In this document: in pieces, positions 35,735 through 44,894 of the stretch | Position numbering within the stretch: the first letter of the stretch is position 1 | Layout of the letters: every line of letters starts with the position of its first letter | Origin: Bacillota bacterium | Lineage (GTDB): Bacteria > Bacillota > Clostridia > Acetivibrionales > DTU013 | Length of the DNA stretch: 64,000 bases | NCBI GenBank assembly: GCA_023418915.1 | Contig: JAEZYU010000061.1 | Location: 190,725-254,724 of the forward strand | Direction: 5' to 3' | Notes under the pieces: generated by a model | Databases searched by the model: none | Told to the model about the DNA's origin: nothing | What the model saw: the letters and a program-made list of their open reading frames with translations, nothing else | Made by a program: the position numbers and the translations under genes

Positions 35735-36268
35735 TCAGAATTCGGGTTCTATAAGTCCGTAGTTGCCGTCTTTGCGCTTGTAGACCACATTCACCTGATT
35801 TGTTTCTGCATTGGAGAACATAAAGAATTCATGTCCCAGCAAATTCATCTGCAGTATGGCCTCTTCCACCGGCATCGGCTTCACGGCAAACCTCTTGGTA
35901 CGAACGACCTTGAATTCCGTCTCCTCCTCTACCTCGACATCAGTCCTGAAAACGTCAGGCTGCTCAAACACTCCCGTATGGAGCCTTTTTGCCAACCTCG
36001 TCTTATTCTTTCTGATCTGTCTTTCGAGTATATCTTCTGCCTTATCGATACATGCATACATGTCGTCACCGGCAACCTCTGCCCTTAGAGTTATCCCACC
36101 CGAAGGTATCGTGACCTCAAGGATGTGTCTGTTTCTCTGCACGCTCATTGTTACCTGTGCTTCTGTCTGAGGGTTAAAAAATTTGTCGAGCTTGCCCAGC
36201 TTTTTGTTTACTCTTTCCTTTAGCGCATCTGTTACTTCAAAATTCTTACCTGTGATTTTGAATTTCAT
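35735..36268 (-). CDS. hpf: Ribosome hibernation promoting factor, long form
   Basis: 177 residues from ATG 36268 (AGGGG eight bases upstream). The N-terminal YfiA/HPF domain (MKFKITGKNFEVTDALKERVNKKLGKLDKFF) binds the 30S decoding region. The C-terminal ~55-residue domain (RTKRFAVKPMPVEEAILQMNLLGHEFFMFSNAETNQVNVVYKR) is the dimerisation tail that joins two 70S ribosomes into 100S particles. Both are complete. The 474-bp gap upstream is unusual, with a perfect palindrome and DnaA boxes. Confidence 0.96.
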   Translation of the reverse strand: MKFKITGKNFEVTDALKERVNKKLGKLDKFFNPQTEAQVTMSVQRNRHILEVTIPSGGITLRAEVAGDDMYACIDKAEDILERQIRKNKTRLAKRLHTGVFEQPDVFRTDVEVEEETEFKVVRTKRFAVKPMPVEEAILQMNLLGHEFFMFSNAETNQVNVVYKRKDGNYGLIEPEF

Positions 36269-36499
36269 AGTCACTGCCCCTTTCTTGATTGGTATTGACA
36301 TGCCGCACCCGGGACCAGCTCACCGATCCCGTATTTTCGGGTCTCACATGTTAATATTTATTCAAAAGACATATATCTGTATTCAACAAGAAGTAATATA
36401 AATCCTTCCAAAATTATCGCTATATTTAATAAAAAATATACATATTCCGCAAACGCCTTGAAAATGTTGTAATACCGGCCATTAAGGGGCGGCCACAAA

Positions 36500-36531
36500 A
36501 ATATACACAAAACACCTGTTTTGTGTATATT
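36500..36531. promoter_or_regulatory. Perfect 14-bp inverted repeat
   Basis: AATATACACAAAAC, loop ACCT, GTTTTGTGTATATT. It is an AU-rich stem immediately before the DnaA-box cluster. It could be a terminator for the zinc-ribbon gene or a protein-binding dyad. Confidence 0.6.
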
Positions 36532-36535
36532 GACC

Positions 36536-36713
36536 TGTGGATAATGTGGATAATCCTGTGAATAACTACGAATTAAGCACTTCAGCGTTGTGGAAAACAT
36601 ATGGCCTAACGAGAGTCCTCTGTGGATTGATAAAGCCTGCAAAGCCTTAAAAATCACGGTTTCGAGCAGATATGGATATAGCCCTGCATATGTTATACAC
36701 AGGGCGTGGAAAA
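36536..36713. promoter_or_regulatory. DnaA-box cluster
   Basis: Two perfect boxes TGTGGATAA (36536-36544, 36545-36553) are directly adjacent. Near-perfect boxes follow: TGTGAATAA (36557), TGTGGAAAA (36589), TGTGGATTG (36621), TTATACACA in the opposite sense (36693) and CGTGGAAAA (36705). No dnaA/dnaN genes adjoin, so it is more likely a DnaA titration or regulatory site than oriC. Confidence 0.6.
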
Positions 36714-36742
36714 ATACAATTCAGATTAAATTTTTTACCGGA

Positions 36743-37021
36743 TCAGCGATTAGAAAAACAATCACTGCAATAAACAGGTTTATCCAGACGTGGCTTGAAA
36801 GGTACCTTTGTTTCCTTACCACACTGTGCGCAAACTGCGTCAAACATCTCTCTTTCTCTTCTGGCGCCATTGCCGTACTGGGACTTCCTTGCCGTCCTGC
36901 ATTCCTTGCACCTTCCGGGTTCATTCTGAAAACCTCTGGCTGCATAAAATTCCTGCTCGCCTGCAGTAAATACGAATTCCTGCCCACAATCCTTGCATAC
37001 CAACGTTTTGTCTTCGAACAT
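36743..37021 (-). CDS. Zinc-ribbon domain protein (CxxC-rich, 92 aa)
   Basis: Two zinc-binding units: CKDCGQEFVFTAGEQEFYAARG...CKEC at the N-terminus (the 'probable zinc-ribbon' family) and CAQCGKETKVPFKPRLDKPVYCSDCF at the C-terminus (the CxxC_CXXC_SSSS-like or 'trcl' type). Eight cysteines in four CxxC pairs fit two zinc ions. It is probably a small cytoplasmic nucleic-acid- or protein-binding protein, common in Clostridia and Chloroflexi, of unknown function. GAGGGGAC precedes the ATG. Confidence 0.85.
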   Translation of the reverse strand: MFEDKTLVCKDCGQEFVFTAGEQEFYAARGFQNEPGRCKECRTARKSQYGNGARREREMFDAVCAQCGKETKVPFKPRLDKPVYCSDCFSNR

Positions 37022-37210
37022 TTATTGTCCCCTCGCTTTGGAAAGATTAGTAACTCTGCTGACGCAGTATATACTTGAATTTGCCGGTCGGCAAGATTGA
37101 ACTTGCCGACCAAACATTTACATTATATTACACAAACACTAACTAATCAAGCTATTTCGCTATTTTTTTAGCTATTATTGCTAATTTTTGCATATATCCT
37201 AAGAATTATG

Positions 37211-39565
37211 TCAAATTGATACCTTAATTACCTTTACACCCTTATCAGGTATTATCCGTATGCCTGTCTCTGAAGCTTCGGCATGACCGCCCTCTATAGA
37301 AGAAACATTTTGCATGCCTCTAAGCACGACTGCCCACTGCTTCTCAGAACTGCTGCTGGTCTCCGAATAAGCACCTGAGACAACAGCTGTCTCAATGCTG
37401 ATCACATTCTCTTTCCTGGATGCTTTGAATACCATTTCCTTCCGTCCGTTTATATCATATACGGAGGTATCTGCACTGGCATTGTTTGAAAGCTCAAACA
37501 CATGGAATTCCACACCATCGGCATAATCATAATCCGGCTTGTCCTCAACACTTCCCATTGCAATTACTGAATCCTGTCTGACAAGCAGAGGCAGGCTCAT
37601 ATAACCGTGCTGCTCATTTCTCCAGCTGCCGCCGTCGATCCTCTCGCCGCTGATCAGATTGGTCCAATTACCTGCAGGCAGATAATACTGGACAGTACTT
37701 TCATTATTAAAAATTGGAGCGGCAAGCATGGAGTCACCAAGCATATACTGTCTGTCAAGCTGCAGGCAGCCCGGATCATCGGGGAACTCCAGGAACATCG
37801 CGCGCATCATTGGTACGCCTTCTTGTGAAGCTTCACATGCGACACCGAAAAGATACGGCATCAGCCTGCATTTCAGCTTAGTGAAGAATCTCAGCACATC
37901 CACCGATTCCTCATCAAATAGCCAGGGCACTCTGTAGGATTCGTTGCCATGTAGTCTGCTGTGGGACGAGAGAAGCCCGAATGCAGTCCAGCGCTTGTAA
38001 ATATCCGGCGGAGCGGTCCTTTCAAACCCACTTATGTCATGACTCCAGAAGCCGAAACCAGAAGCGCAGAGCGACAGTCCGCCCCGGAGAGTTTCAGCCA
38101 TGGAGTCATAATTTGCAGAACAGTCCCCTCCCCAGTGTACCGGGAACTTTTGGCCACCGGCTGTCGCAGACCGGGCGAACAGCGCAGCTTCATTCACACC
38201 GCAGTTTTCCACTAATACCTCGAAAACTGCCCTGTTATACAAATATGTGTAATAATTGTGCATCAATACAGGATCAGAGCCGTCATAATACACGACATCT
38301 GTCGGGATCCTTTCCCCGAAATCGGTCTTGAAGCAGTCAACACCCATATCTATGAGCCTTTTCAGTTCTTCCTTATACCATTTGACAGCCGCAGGATTTG
38401 TAAAGTCCACCAGTCCCATTCCAGCCTGCCACTTGTCCCACTGCCACACACTTCCGTCAGGCCTCTTGAGAAGATATCCCTTATCCATGCCTTCGTCAAA
38501 AAGCTGTGATTTCTGTGCTATATATGGATTGATCCACACACAGATCCTGAGTCCTCTGTCTTTCAGCCGCCTGAGCATCGCCTCAGGATCCGGAAATACG
38601 TCCTTGTCCCATGTGAAGTCACACCACTGGCTTTCCTTCATCCAGAAGCAGTCAAAGTGGAATACATGCAGCGGCAAATCGCGCTGAGCCATTCCTTCTA
38701 TAAAGCTCGTCACAGTCTCCTCATCATAGCTTGTTGTAAAGGACGTTGTCAGCCAGAGGCCGAATGACCAGGCAGGAGGCAATGCAGGTCTTCCTGTAAG
38801 CTGTGTATAATTGGACAAAGCCGCTTTGGGAGATCCTCCTCCGATCATATAATACTCAAGGCACTCTCCGGGTACGCTGAATTGCACCTTTGAAACATTT
38901 TCAGAACCAATTTCGTAGGACACCCTGCCGGTATTGTTGACAAACACGCCATAACCCTTGCTGGAGACATAGAATGGTATGTTCTTGTATGACTGCTCGC
39001 TGCTTGTCCCGCCGTCTTCATTCCAAATATCCACACTCTGACCGTTCTTTACGAAAGGAGTGAATCTCTCTCCCAAACCATAGACGTATTCTCCAACGCC
39101 AAGGTCGAGCTGCTCACGCATGTAGGAGCCCTCACCCGCCACAGTAAGATAGGCATTATTTCTGTATCCGCTTCCGGTGATCCTCTTGCCGTCATATATG
39201 TAGTCCATATTCCAGCCATCTGATCTTTTCAGCTTCATGACAAGCTTACCTGAGGTAAATGTGATAGCATCTTCGCTCTGTGATATCTCAGGTGAATAGC
39301 CATCATCGCTGTAAAGCTCGAATTTCGGGGACTTGGTCAGGCCTCCTTTAAAGTGGTACACCCTGACACCGATTACATCTGGAAAGGGCGAGGAATATTC
39401 ATATGTGAGTATGGGTCCTTCAAGCGTATCACCCCTGTGTCTTACCGGACGTGTTGCCACATGGAGCTTCATAATACCGCCCTTGACCTCAACATCTCTG
39501 ATGTCCATCGGTGCGGCCAATGTGACGCCGTCTCTCAGCATCCAATGCCCATTGGAAAATTTCAT
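37211..39565 (-). CDS. Alpha-xylosidase, glycoside hydrolase family 31
   Basis: 784 residues from ATG 39565 (AGGAGG seven bases upstream). A YicI-like GH31 enzyme: the nucleophile Asp is in the segment FKTDFGE, the acid/base Asp in HWGGDCSANYDSM, with WSFGLWLTTSFTTSYDE and FHFDCFWMKESQWCDFTWD as in bacterial alpha-xylosidases. It removes xylose from isoprimeverose or xyloglucan oligosaccharides. No signal peptide, so it works on imported sugars. It diverges from an AraC-type regulator, which probably controls it. The usual transporter partner is not adjacent. Confidence 0.92.
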   Translation of the reverse strand: MKFSNGHWMLRDGVTLAAPMDIRDVEVKGGIMKLHVATRPVRHRGDTLEGPILTYEYSSPFPDVIGVRVYHFKGGLTKSPKFELYSDDGYSPEISQSEDAITFTSGKLVMKLKRSDGWNMDYIYDGKRITGSGYRNNAYLTVAGEGSYMREQLDLGVGEYVYGLGERFTPFVKNGQSVDIWNEDGGTSSEQSYKNIPFYVSSKGYGVFVNNTGRVSYEIGSENVSKVQFSVPGECLEYYMIGGGSPKAALSNYTQLTGRPALPPAWSFGLWLTTSFTTSYDEETVTSFIEGMAQRDLPLHVFHFDCFWMKESQWCDFTWDKDVFPDPEAMLRRLKDRGLRICVWINPYIAQKSQLFDEGMDKGYLLKRPDGSVWQWDKWQAGMGLVDFTNPAAVKWYKEELKRLIDMGVDCFKTDFGERIPTDVVYYDGSDPVLMHNYYTYLYNRAVFEVLVENCGVNEAALFARSATAGGQKFPVHWGGDCSANYDSMAETLRGGLSLCASGFGFWSHDISGFERTAPPDIYKRWTAFGLLSSHSRLHGNESYRVPWLFDEESVDVLRFFTKLKCRLMPYLFGVACEASQEGVPMMRAMFLEFPDDPGCLQLDRQYMLGDSMLAAPIFNNESTVQYYLPAGNWTNLISGERIDGGSWRNEQHGYMSLPLLVRQDSVIAMGSVEDKPDYDYADGVEFHVFELSNNASADTSVYDINGRKEMVFKASRKENVISIETAVVSGAYSETSSSSEKQWAVVLRGMQNVSSIEGGHAEASETGIRIIPDKGVKVIKVSI

Positions 39566-39720
39566 TTCGATACCTCCTGTTGATTTCTTTCTGCAATAGG
39601 GAAAACTAAATTCCATATTGCCGCATACGATTTTAGATAATATAATTATATTAACAGTTATATTTAAATTCTTACTACATTTTGATTATTTATAACACTA
39701 TTTTGATAAGAGTTGCTTTT

Positions 39721-40608
39721 ATGGACAAATTTCTATTAAAAGAAAATAGAATACACGGAGATGCATCCTTTCCGCTGAGCGGATATTACATGAATATACC
39801 CGCCGGCGGGATTGTTCTGGACTGCCACTGGCACGAAGAGATGGAATTGCTGACGGTCACATCCGGAATGGCTCAGTTCCGTATCGAAACAGGGTATTAT
39901 GAAGTTCATGCGGGAGAATGCATTTTTGTAAACGCCGGTGAGCTCCATGCAGGCTTTCCCATCGGCAGCTCATCATGCGAATTCAAGGCTGTGGTATTCA
40001 GCCCCTCCTTGCTTTCGGGCAGCTCCTTTGATCTGGTGTGGACCAGATATATCGACCCTGTAATAAAGAATGAAATAGCGGTCAAAAGACATATTAAGGG
40101 AACAGAAAGCTGGGAAAGAGACCTTCTGTCCAAACTGGTAAAGCTCCTTGAGCTGTTGGACGCCAAACCTGCGGCTTATGAACTGCTGGCTAAATCAGAG
40201 CTGTTTGGAATATTTGCATTGATAGCCGCCAACAGCATATCAGCGATAACCGCTGTAGATAAATCTCAGGATCACTTGCGTCTGGAAAAGTTGAAGGCGG
40301 CCTTGAAATATATACAGGACAATTATTCAAAAAAGCTAAGCACACTTGACCTGTCGATACTCCTTGACATAAGCGAGGGTCACTTTTGCAGGATCTTCAA
40401 GCAGTATATAAAGAAGACACCTTTGGAATATCTGAATTATTACAGGATCACGAGGGCGGCAAGACTTCTTGAGCAAACCGATATGAAGGTGCTTGAGGTG
40501 GCAATGGAGGTCGGTTTTGACAATCTCAGCTACTTCATAGGTACTTTCAGGCGGCATATGGGAATGACTCCTTCGAACTTCAGGAGCAGCAGGAAATTGC
40601 ACAGCTGA
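39721..40608 (+). CDS. AraC family transcriptional regulator
   Basis: 295 residues from ATG 39721. The N-terminal cupin-like sensor (DCHWHEEMELLTVTSGMAQF, VHAGECIFVNAGELHAGFP) binds a ligand, likely a sugar. The C-terminal two-HTH domain is complete (ALKYIQDNYSKKLSTLDLSILLDISEGHFCRIFKQYIKKTPLEYLNYYRITRAARLLEQTDMKVLEVAMEVGFDNLSYFIGTFRRHMGMTPSNFR). It diverges from the GH31 gene 156 bp away and precedes the GH94 gene, so it probably regulates both. The ribosome site is weak. Confidence 0.93.
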   Translation: MDKFLLKENRIHGDASFPLSGYYMNIPAGGIVLDCHWHEEMELLTVTSGMAQFRIETGYYEVHAGECIFVNAGELHAGFPIGSSSCEFKAVVFSPSLLSGSSFDLVWTRYIDPVIKNEIAVKRHIKGTESWERDLLSKLVKLLELLDAKPAAYELLAKSELFGIFALIAANSISAITAVDKSQDHLRLEKLKAALKYIQDNYSKKLSTLDLSILLDISEGHFCRIFKQYIKKTPLEYLNYYRITRAARLLEQTDMKVLEVAMEVGFDNLSYFIGTFRRHMGMTPSNFRSSRKLHS

Positions 40609-40673
40609 AACAGGAAGCTTCAGTCGGAAATCAATATGCGGCTGAGACTTCTTTCGAAATGCCTGCCAAAAAG

Positions 40674-40715
40674 AAGGGGAACCTCCTGACAAAATGCATC
40701 AGGACAGTTCCCTTT
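40674..40715 (+). terminator. Bidirectional terminator between AraC and GH94 genes
   Basis: The outer stem AAGGGGAAC / GTTCCCTTT is followed by an inner CCTGA / TCAGG stem, with TTTGTTTATT on the plus side. It lies 66 bp after the AraC stop. Confidence 0.7.
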
Positions 40716-40851
40716 GTTTATTATACTTTTTTATAACAACTCGTTATCTGCCGCCTCGTTATAACGCATTCGGTACCCGCCGCCTATAGAGTTGGGACAT
40801 TTTTCGCCTCGTTATAACACCATATAAATAATCCTGCCTTCAAGCGCTGCC

Positions 40852-43206
40852 TCAGCCCATCTCAATAACTATATGTGATTTGCTTCCGGCAGGCTGTACA
40901 GGTATTTTCCCGATCTCAGCACCGTTTAGCGTCATCCTCTTTATTCCACTGCAAACATGCGACGGGTTCCTGACCTCGATATGATACTCCGCTCCCCGGA
41001 ATATCCTCATAGCTCTGAAACCATCCCACGAAGACGGGATGCAGGGATCGACTATGAGGCAGTCATAACCAGGCCTTATACCCAGTATGTACTGGCTCGA
41101 TGCAACCATGTTCCAGGCCGCCGTACCGCTCAGCCATGAATTTCTGCCTATGCCAAACTGGGGATTCTCCTTGCCCAGGATATTTTGCGCATACACATAG
41201 GGCTCGACTTCGAAATGATCCGCATCCTCATTGCGTCTGGCCGGCAATATCTGCTTGTAGTATTGGAATGCCCTGTCACCGTTGCCGTCTATTATTTCGG
41301 CTATCATTGCCCATGGGTTGGTGTGACAGAATATGCCTCCGTTCTCCTTTGCTCCCGGAGGATAAGTGGTAATGCCGCCTTTAGTATGGTCATTCTCCGT
41401 ATAGGAGGGATACATTACTACTATACCATATTTCGTATTCAGATATTTGTTTATGGAATCCAGGCAAAGGCGTGTGCGCTCCCTGTCTGAAACGCCTCCA
41501 AGAACAGCCCACGATTGTGAATTGATGAAGATCTTGCCAAAGGCGTTTTCATTCGAGCCCAGCGGCTTGCTTTCGTCATCAAATGCTCTCTTATACCACT
41601 CACCATCCCAGCAGGTCTCGTTGATAGCATTTTTCATCTTCGTGTACATGCTATTGAATTTTGTCACATCACTGCTTCTGCCGAGGTACCCTCCCAGCTC
41701 TGCCATTTCATTTGCAGCCCTGCAGAACAGCATCGAGGTGAAAACGCTTTCAGCCACACCCTTGCCGGTATCCAGATTCAATGTATCGTTCCAGTCTGCA
41801 CGTCCCGCCAGAGCTATATTATGAGGTCCCTTCCATATATCAGTGAATTCCAGCGCCTTTATCAGGTGTTCCCATACCGTCGCCTCTGTTTTCTTGTCGT
41901 TGTACAGGACCTTCTGATCCAGGAATGCGAAGTCTCCGGTCTCCTTGACATATGCATTGACGGCCAGAATCAGCCACAGATGGTCATCGGAATACCAGTC
42001 GAATTTTTTGACCGGGGCATCCCCCACTCCGCCTTCTCCCGTCAGCGGGAAGAACAAATGATATGCACGACCGTCCGTATATTGGCATTGCAACAGCTTG
42101 ACGATCAGACCCCTTGCCTGATCCGGGATGGTATGCATAACACCCAGCGTATCCTGTGCGCTGTCCCTTATACCCATGCCTCTTCCGAGTCCGAGCTGGT
42201 ACATTGACACAAATCTGGACCAGTTGAAGGTCGTTTTACACTGATACTGATTCCACATATTGACGAAAAGGTTCATTTCGCGGTCCGGTGTCTCAACGCT
42301 CAGCTTACCTGTATAGCCTTCCCAGTATTCGTTCAGTCGGCCAAGAGCCGCCCTTGCCTCTGCAGGATCAAGGTATTGCTGTATGTCCTTCCTTATTTCA
42401 GACCTGTTTTCCGTATACCCTAATATAAATACGAGTTCCTTTGATTCACCGCAGCCGAGCTCCAATTCATTGCAAAAAGCACCCACACCGTTCGTCCTGC
42501 GGGATATGGAATTGGAGCATGCTCCCTGCTCGACAGCTATCGGATTTGCCTCGGAATGATATTTCCCTATAAAGGTCTCAAGATTGCAGTCATAGCTCGA
42601 CACCTCAGCACCGGTAGCAAAGAATGATGCGCTGCCGCTGACATAGTGCGGATGCCAGGTGATAATACCATCATTGTACCGGCACTGATTGATTTGCTGT
42701 GCCCAGTCGACATTCTGCTGGTCCAGTATTGCATCCCAGAAACAGAATTCTGAGTAACTGAAAATCTGAAGCTTTTTAGGAATATTCAGCGTATTGCGGA
42801 CCTTAAGAAGCCATACCTCAAAATCCCTGTCATCCGGCACGAAATAAGTCAGGCTCGCCACAATTCCCTTATACTCGCCTTCAAGTACCGTATATCCCAT
42901 GCCGTGCCTGCAGCTGTAGTTGTCAAGCCTGGTGCCTGACGGCTGGAATCCGGGGTTCCAGTACTCACCGGTAACCGCATCCCTTATATAGATATACCTT
43001 CCGGGTCTGTCCATTGGTATGCTGTTGTAGCGATACCTTGTTATCCTCCTGTTTTGAGGATCCTTATGGAAGCTGTACCCTCCGCCTGTGTTCGAAACGA
43101 TACCACCGTACTTCCCGCTTCCGATGTAATTGATCCACGGGGTCGGAGTATCCGGCCTTGTGATCACATACTCTCTTGCGGCCTCGTCAAAATAACCGTA
43201 CTTCAT
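40852..43206 (-). CDS. GH94 cellobiose-phosphorylase-like enzyme
   Basis: 784 residues from ATG 43206. It is similar throughout to clostridial cellobiose phosphorylases: MKYGYFDEAAREYVITRPDTPTPWINYIG at the N-terminus, RFVSMYQLGLGRGMGIRDSAQDTLG, the acid Asp in GRADWNDTLNLD, and GGITTYPPGAKENGGIFCHTNPWAMIAEIIDGNGDRAFQYY near the end. Such enzymes cleave beta-1,4-linked disaccharides with phosphate, giving a sugar-1-phosphate and saving ATP. Whether the substrate is cellobiose, another glucan or a chito-oligosaccharide cannot be told. Cytoplasmic. Confidence 0.92.
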   Translation of the reverse strand: MKYGYFDEAAREYVITRPDTPTPWINYIGSGKYGGIVSNTGGGYSFHKDPQNRRITRYRYNSIPMDRPGRYIYIRDAVTGEYWNPGFQPSGTRLDNYSCRHGMGYTVLEGEYKGIVASLTYFVPDDRDFEVWLLKVRNTLNIPKKLQIFSYSEFCFWDAILDQQNVDWAQQINQCRYNDGIITWHPHYVSGSASFFATGAEVSSYDCNLETFIGKYHSEANPIAVEQGACSNSISRRTNGVGAFCNELELGCGESKELVFILGYTENRSEIRKDIQQYLDPAEARAALGRLNEYWEGYTGKLSVETPDREMNLFVNMWNQYQCKTTFNWSRFVSMYQLGLGRGMGIRDSAQDTLGVMHTIPDQARGLIVKLLQCQYTDGRAYHLFFPLTGEGGVGDAPVKKFDWYSDDHLWLILAVNAYVKETGDFAFLDQKVLYNDKKTEATVWEHLIKALEFTDIWKGPHNIALAGRADWNDTLNLDTGKGVAESVFTSMLFCRAANEMAELGGYLGRSSDVTKFNSMYTKMKNAINETCWDGEWYKRAFDDESKPLGSNENAFGKIFINSQSWAVLGGVSDRERTRLCLDSINKYLNTKYGIVVMYPSYTENDHTKGGITTYPPGAKENGGIFCHTNPWAMIAEIIDGNGDRAFQYYKQILPARRNEDADHFEVEPYVYAQNILGKENPQFGIGRNSWLSGTAAWNMVASSQYILGIRPGYDCLIVDPCIPSSWDGFRAMRIFRGAEYHIEVRNPSHVCSGIKRMTLNGAEIGKIPVQPAGSKSHIVIEMG

Positions 43207-43388
43207 GCTGCCTCGACCTCCCAATGCTTTTTTCTCTACTATTTGATCATATAATATAGTAATTATATAACATAATTGAAAATTATGACAGGGGTCGGAG
43301 TCAGGCTGTTTATGTCAAGTAAACGTGGGCTAATTTCTCATACACCTTGTTGTCTGTATATTCGAACGCCGTTTGTCTATTTCGTTCT

Positions 43389-43577
43389 TTATACTACATC
43401 AGGGTCTGCATTCTCATTAATAGTGACGCCTGCTGTCGCATGAGGAACTAAAACCACAACCACCCCGCCTGTGACCCCGCTTTCCCGGACATCCTGCCTG
43501 ACCTGTGAAGTGAGATTTATCATCCGATCAGATGAAGCCGTTTTAAAAATATGTTCTGCCATTTGTTTTCCATCCAC
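43389..43577 (-). pseudogene. yjbQ: Truncated YjbQ-family gene
   Basis: Encodes the first ~60 residues of the YjbQ/UPF0047 family, including the strongly conserved GVVVVLVPHATAGVTINENADPDV. It then meets TAA where the family continues for a further ~70 residues. No remainder is found downstream in any frame. Start unclear: ATG 43577 is only three bases from GGAG, and the ATG five codons later is also possible. It is most likely a broken gene. Confidence 0.75.
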
Positions 43578-43647
43578 TCCTTTTTATCGGATCATTTGTC
43601 TTACATCAGCAGTGTTATTGTAGTCTGGTAATATAAACTGCTTACAA

Positions 43648-43765
43648 TGGACAAAAATGCGGGTATAGGACGTTTTGGTCAACATAATCCGGTGTTTTAC
43701 TCGTTTATTCACAAGAATTTCACTTCTATTAAGAAAAATTCGTCCTATACTTGAATTTTTGTCCA
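43648..43765 (+). mobile_element. 118-bp inverted-repeat element, copy D1
   Basis: Begins TGGACAAAAATGCGGGTATA and ends with the inverse of TGGACAAAAATTCAAGTATA. The interior contains AACATAATC and an AT-rich core. It matches D2 and D3 in length exactly (118 bp), has no ORF, and sits alone in the 464-bp gap before the PIG-L gene. No obvious target-site duplication. Confidence 0.8.
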
Positions 43766-43927
43766 GCTCGCTTATTGAAACCTCGTTATGCGAACCATCC
43801 TTTGCCTCGTTATGACACGTATTTCAAAGAAACAATTTCGTTTGTAAAAATTTTTCTTGCATCAGCAGTGTTATCCTGTTTTTGTTGTCTTGTCAACTTC
43901 TAAACTACAGGAAAACCGTGATTGTGG

Positions 43928-44041
43928 GAAGACCTCTTATGAGGTTTTTCCATATCTTTACCTACGATAATTTTACTCTAAGGGTCAGGCTTGAAGAATC
44001 GGGGTCAAATCAATCGGGGTCAAGATTGACCCCGATTCTTT
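43928..44041 (-). terminator. Hairpins downstream of PIG-L gene
   Basis: AATCGGGGTCAA (44012-44023) pairs with TTGACCCCGATT (44026-44037), right after the PIG-L stop; a second copy of AATCGGGGTCAA lies at 43997. A further hairpin, ACCTC/GAGGT with TTTTTCC, lies at 43928-43952 and faces the plus strand. Confidence 0.5.
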
Positions 44042-44890
44042 CTAAAGCTTGCTTTTGATCAAGTCGGCGACACTCGATTTGAATCTGTCAATAAAGCCAG
44101 AAACGTATTGGCAGATATCCATATTCCTATCTATAATAAGAGGTGTAAGGTCCATGGCATATGATAATGCCGAAGCGCTGTCCGTCCTGTGCGATTCACT
44201 GAAGGTGGCATTTCCAAGCCTTCTGCCCTCGGCGGCCAGATCATATCGCTTTCCTCCGCATATCTGCGAATCAAATACCCCCAGCACAGCAGCTGCAATA
44301 TTCGGATGCCCGGAAACGTCAAAAACTACTTTTTCATCGTCATTCATCCAATCAAGATCCCTCCACACCTCACATCCATAGACCTTCTTAGGAAGAGCCT
44401 CTTCCGGCAGACCGCGGAGAGCCCTGATGACCTTCAATGCTGTTGCGACGTGGGTGTCGTGCTTGTCTGCAAGGTTGTGCGTATATATGATGCTCGGGCG
44501 GGCCTCGAGAATAAGCTCCTTCAATTCGTCTGCCAGTAGGGTGTCCGACGGATCCTTTATAACCGAGCTGCTATAGTCCAAGAGCGCAAGAGCGGAATAC
44601 TCTCCTGTAAATGCCGCCTTTTTCTGCTCAAGCTTTCTCGCCTGCCGCATTCTTTCGTCGGTATAACCGGAGTACAGGCCGTTTCTCGGACTCCCAGCCC
44701 CGTCTGCCACAACCGCTGCCATGAACCACCTGTCGTCTCTTGCAAAGCACTGGTTTATGCCGTCATACGCCATTATCTCCACATCATCCTGATGTGCCGC
44801 AATTGCAAGATGTGTCGATCTCCTGACTGCCTCATCCGGATTTGTATCGTCCGGTATATATAGTTCCGCACCTTCATTTCTTAGTTTCAT
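44042..44890 (-). CDS. PIG-L family deacetylase
   Basis: A 282-residue zinc deacetylase of the LmbE/PIG-L family. The metal motif AAHQDDVEIM (AHxDD) and the distal His in YTHNLADKHDTHVAT are intact. Family members deacetylate N-acetylglucosaminyl conjugates, including bacillithiol and mycothiol precursors and free sugars; the substrate here is not known. AGGAGGCTTGATAAT precedes the ATG and lies inside the 3' end of a decayed gntR gene. A terminator hairpin follows. Confidence 0.88.
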   Translation of the reverse strand: MKLRNEGAELYIPDDTNPDEAVRRSTHLAIAAHQDDVEIMAYDGINQCFARDDRWFMAAVVADGAGSPRNGLYSGYTDERMRQARKLEQKKAAFTGEYSALALLDYSSSVIKDPSDTLLADELKELILEARPSIIYTHNLADKHDTHVATALKVIRALRGLPEEALPKKVYGCEVWRDLDWMNDDEKVVFDVSGHPNIAAAVLGVFDSQICGGKRYDLAAEGRRLGNATFSESHRTDSASALSYAMDLTPLIIDRNMDICQYVSGFIDRFKSSVADLIKSKL

Positions 44891-44894
44891 ATTA

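Noticed and set aside
36536..36713. Possible chromosomal origin oriC
   Set aside because: DnaA boxes are present, but dnaA, dnaN, rpmH, gyrB or parAB are absent and there is no clear DUE; a titration or regulatory cluster fits better.
43648..43765. 118-bp elements as simple terminators
   Set aside because: The three copies share length and sequence in both arms and core, lie at unrelated positions and lack a U tract; a mobile or structured element fits better.
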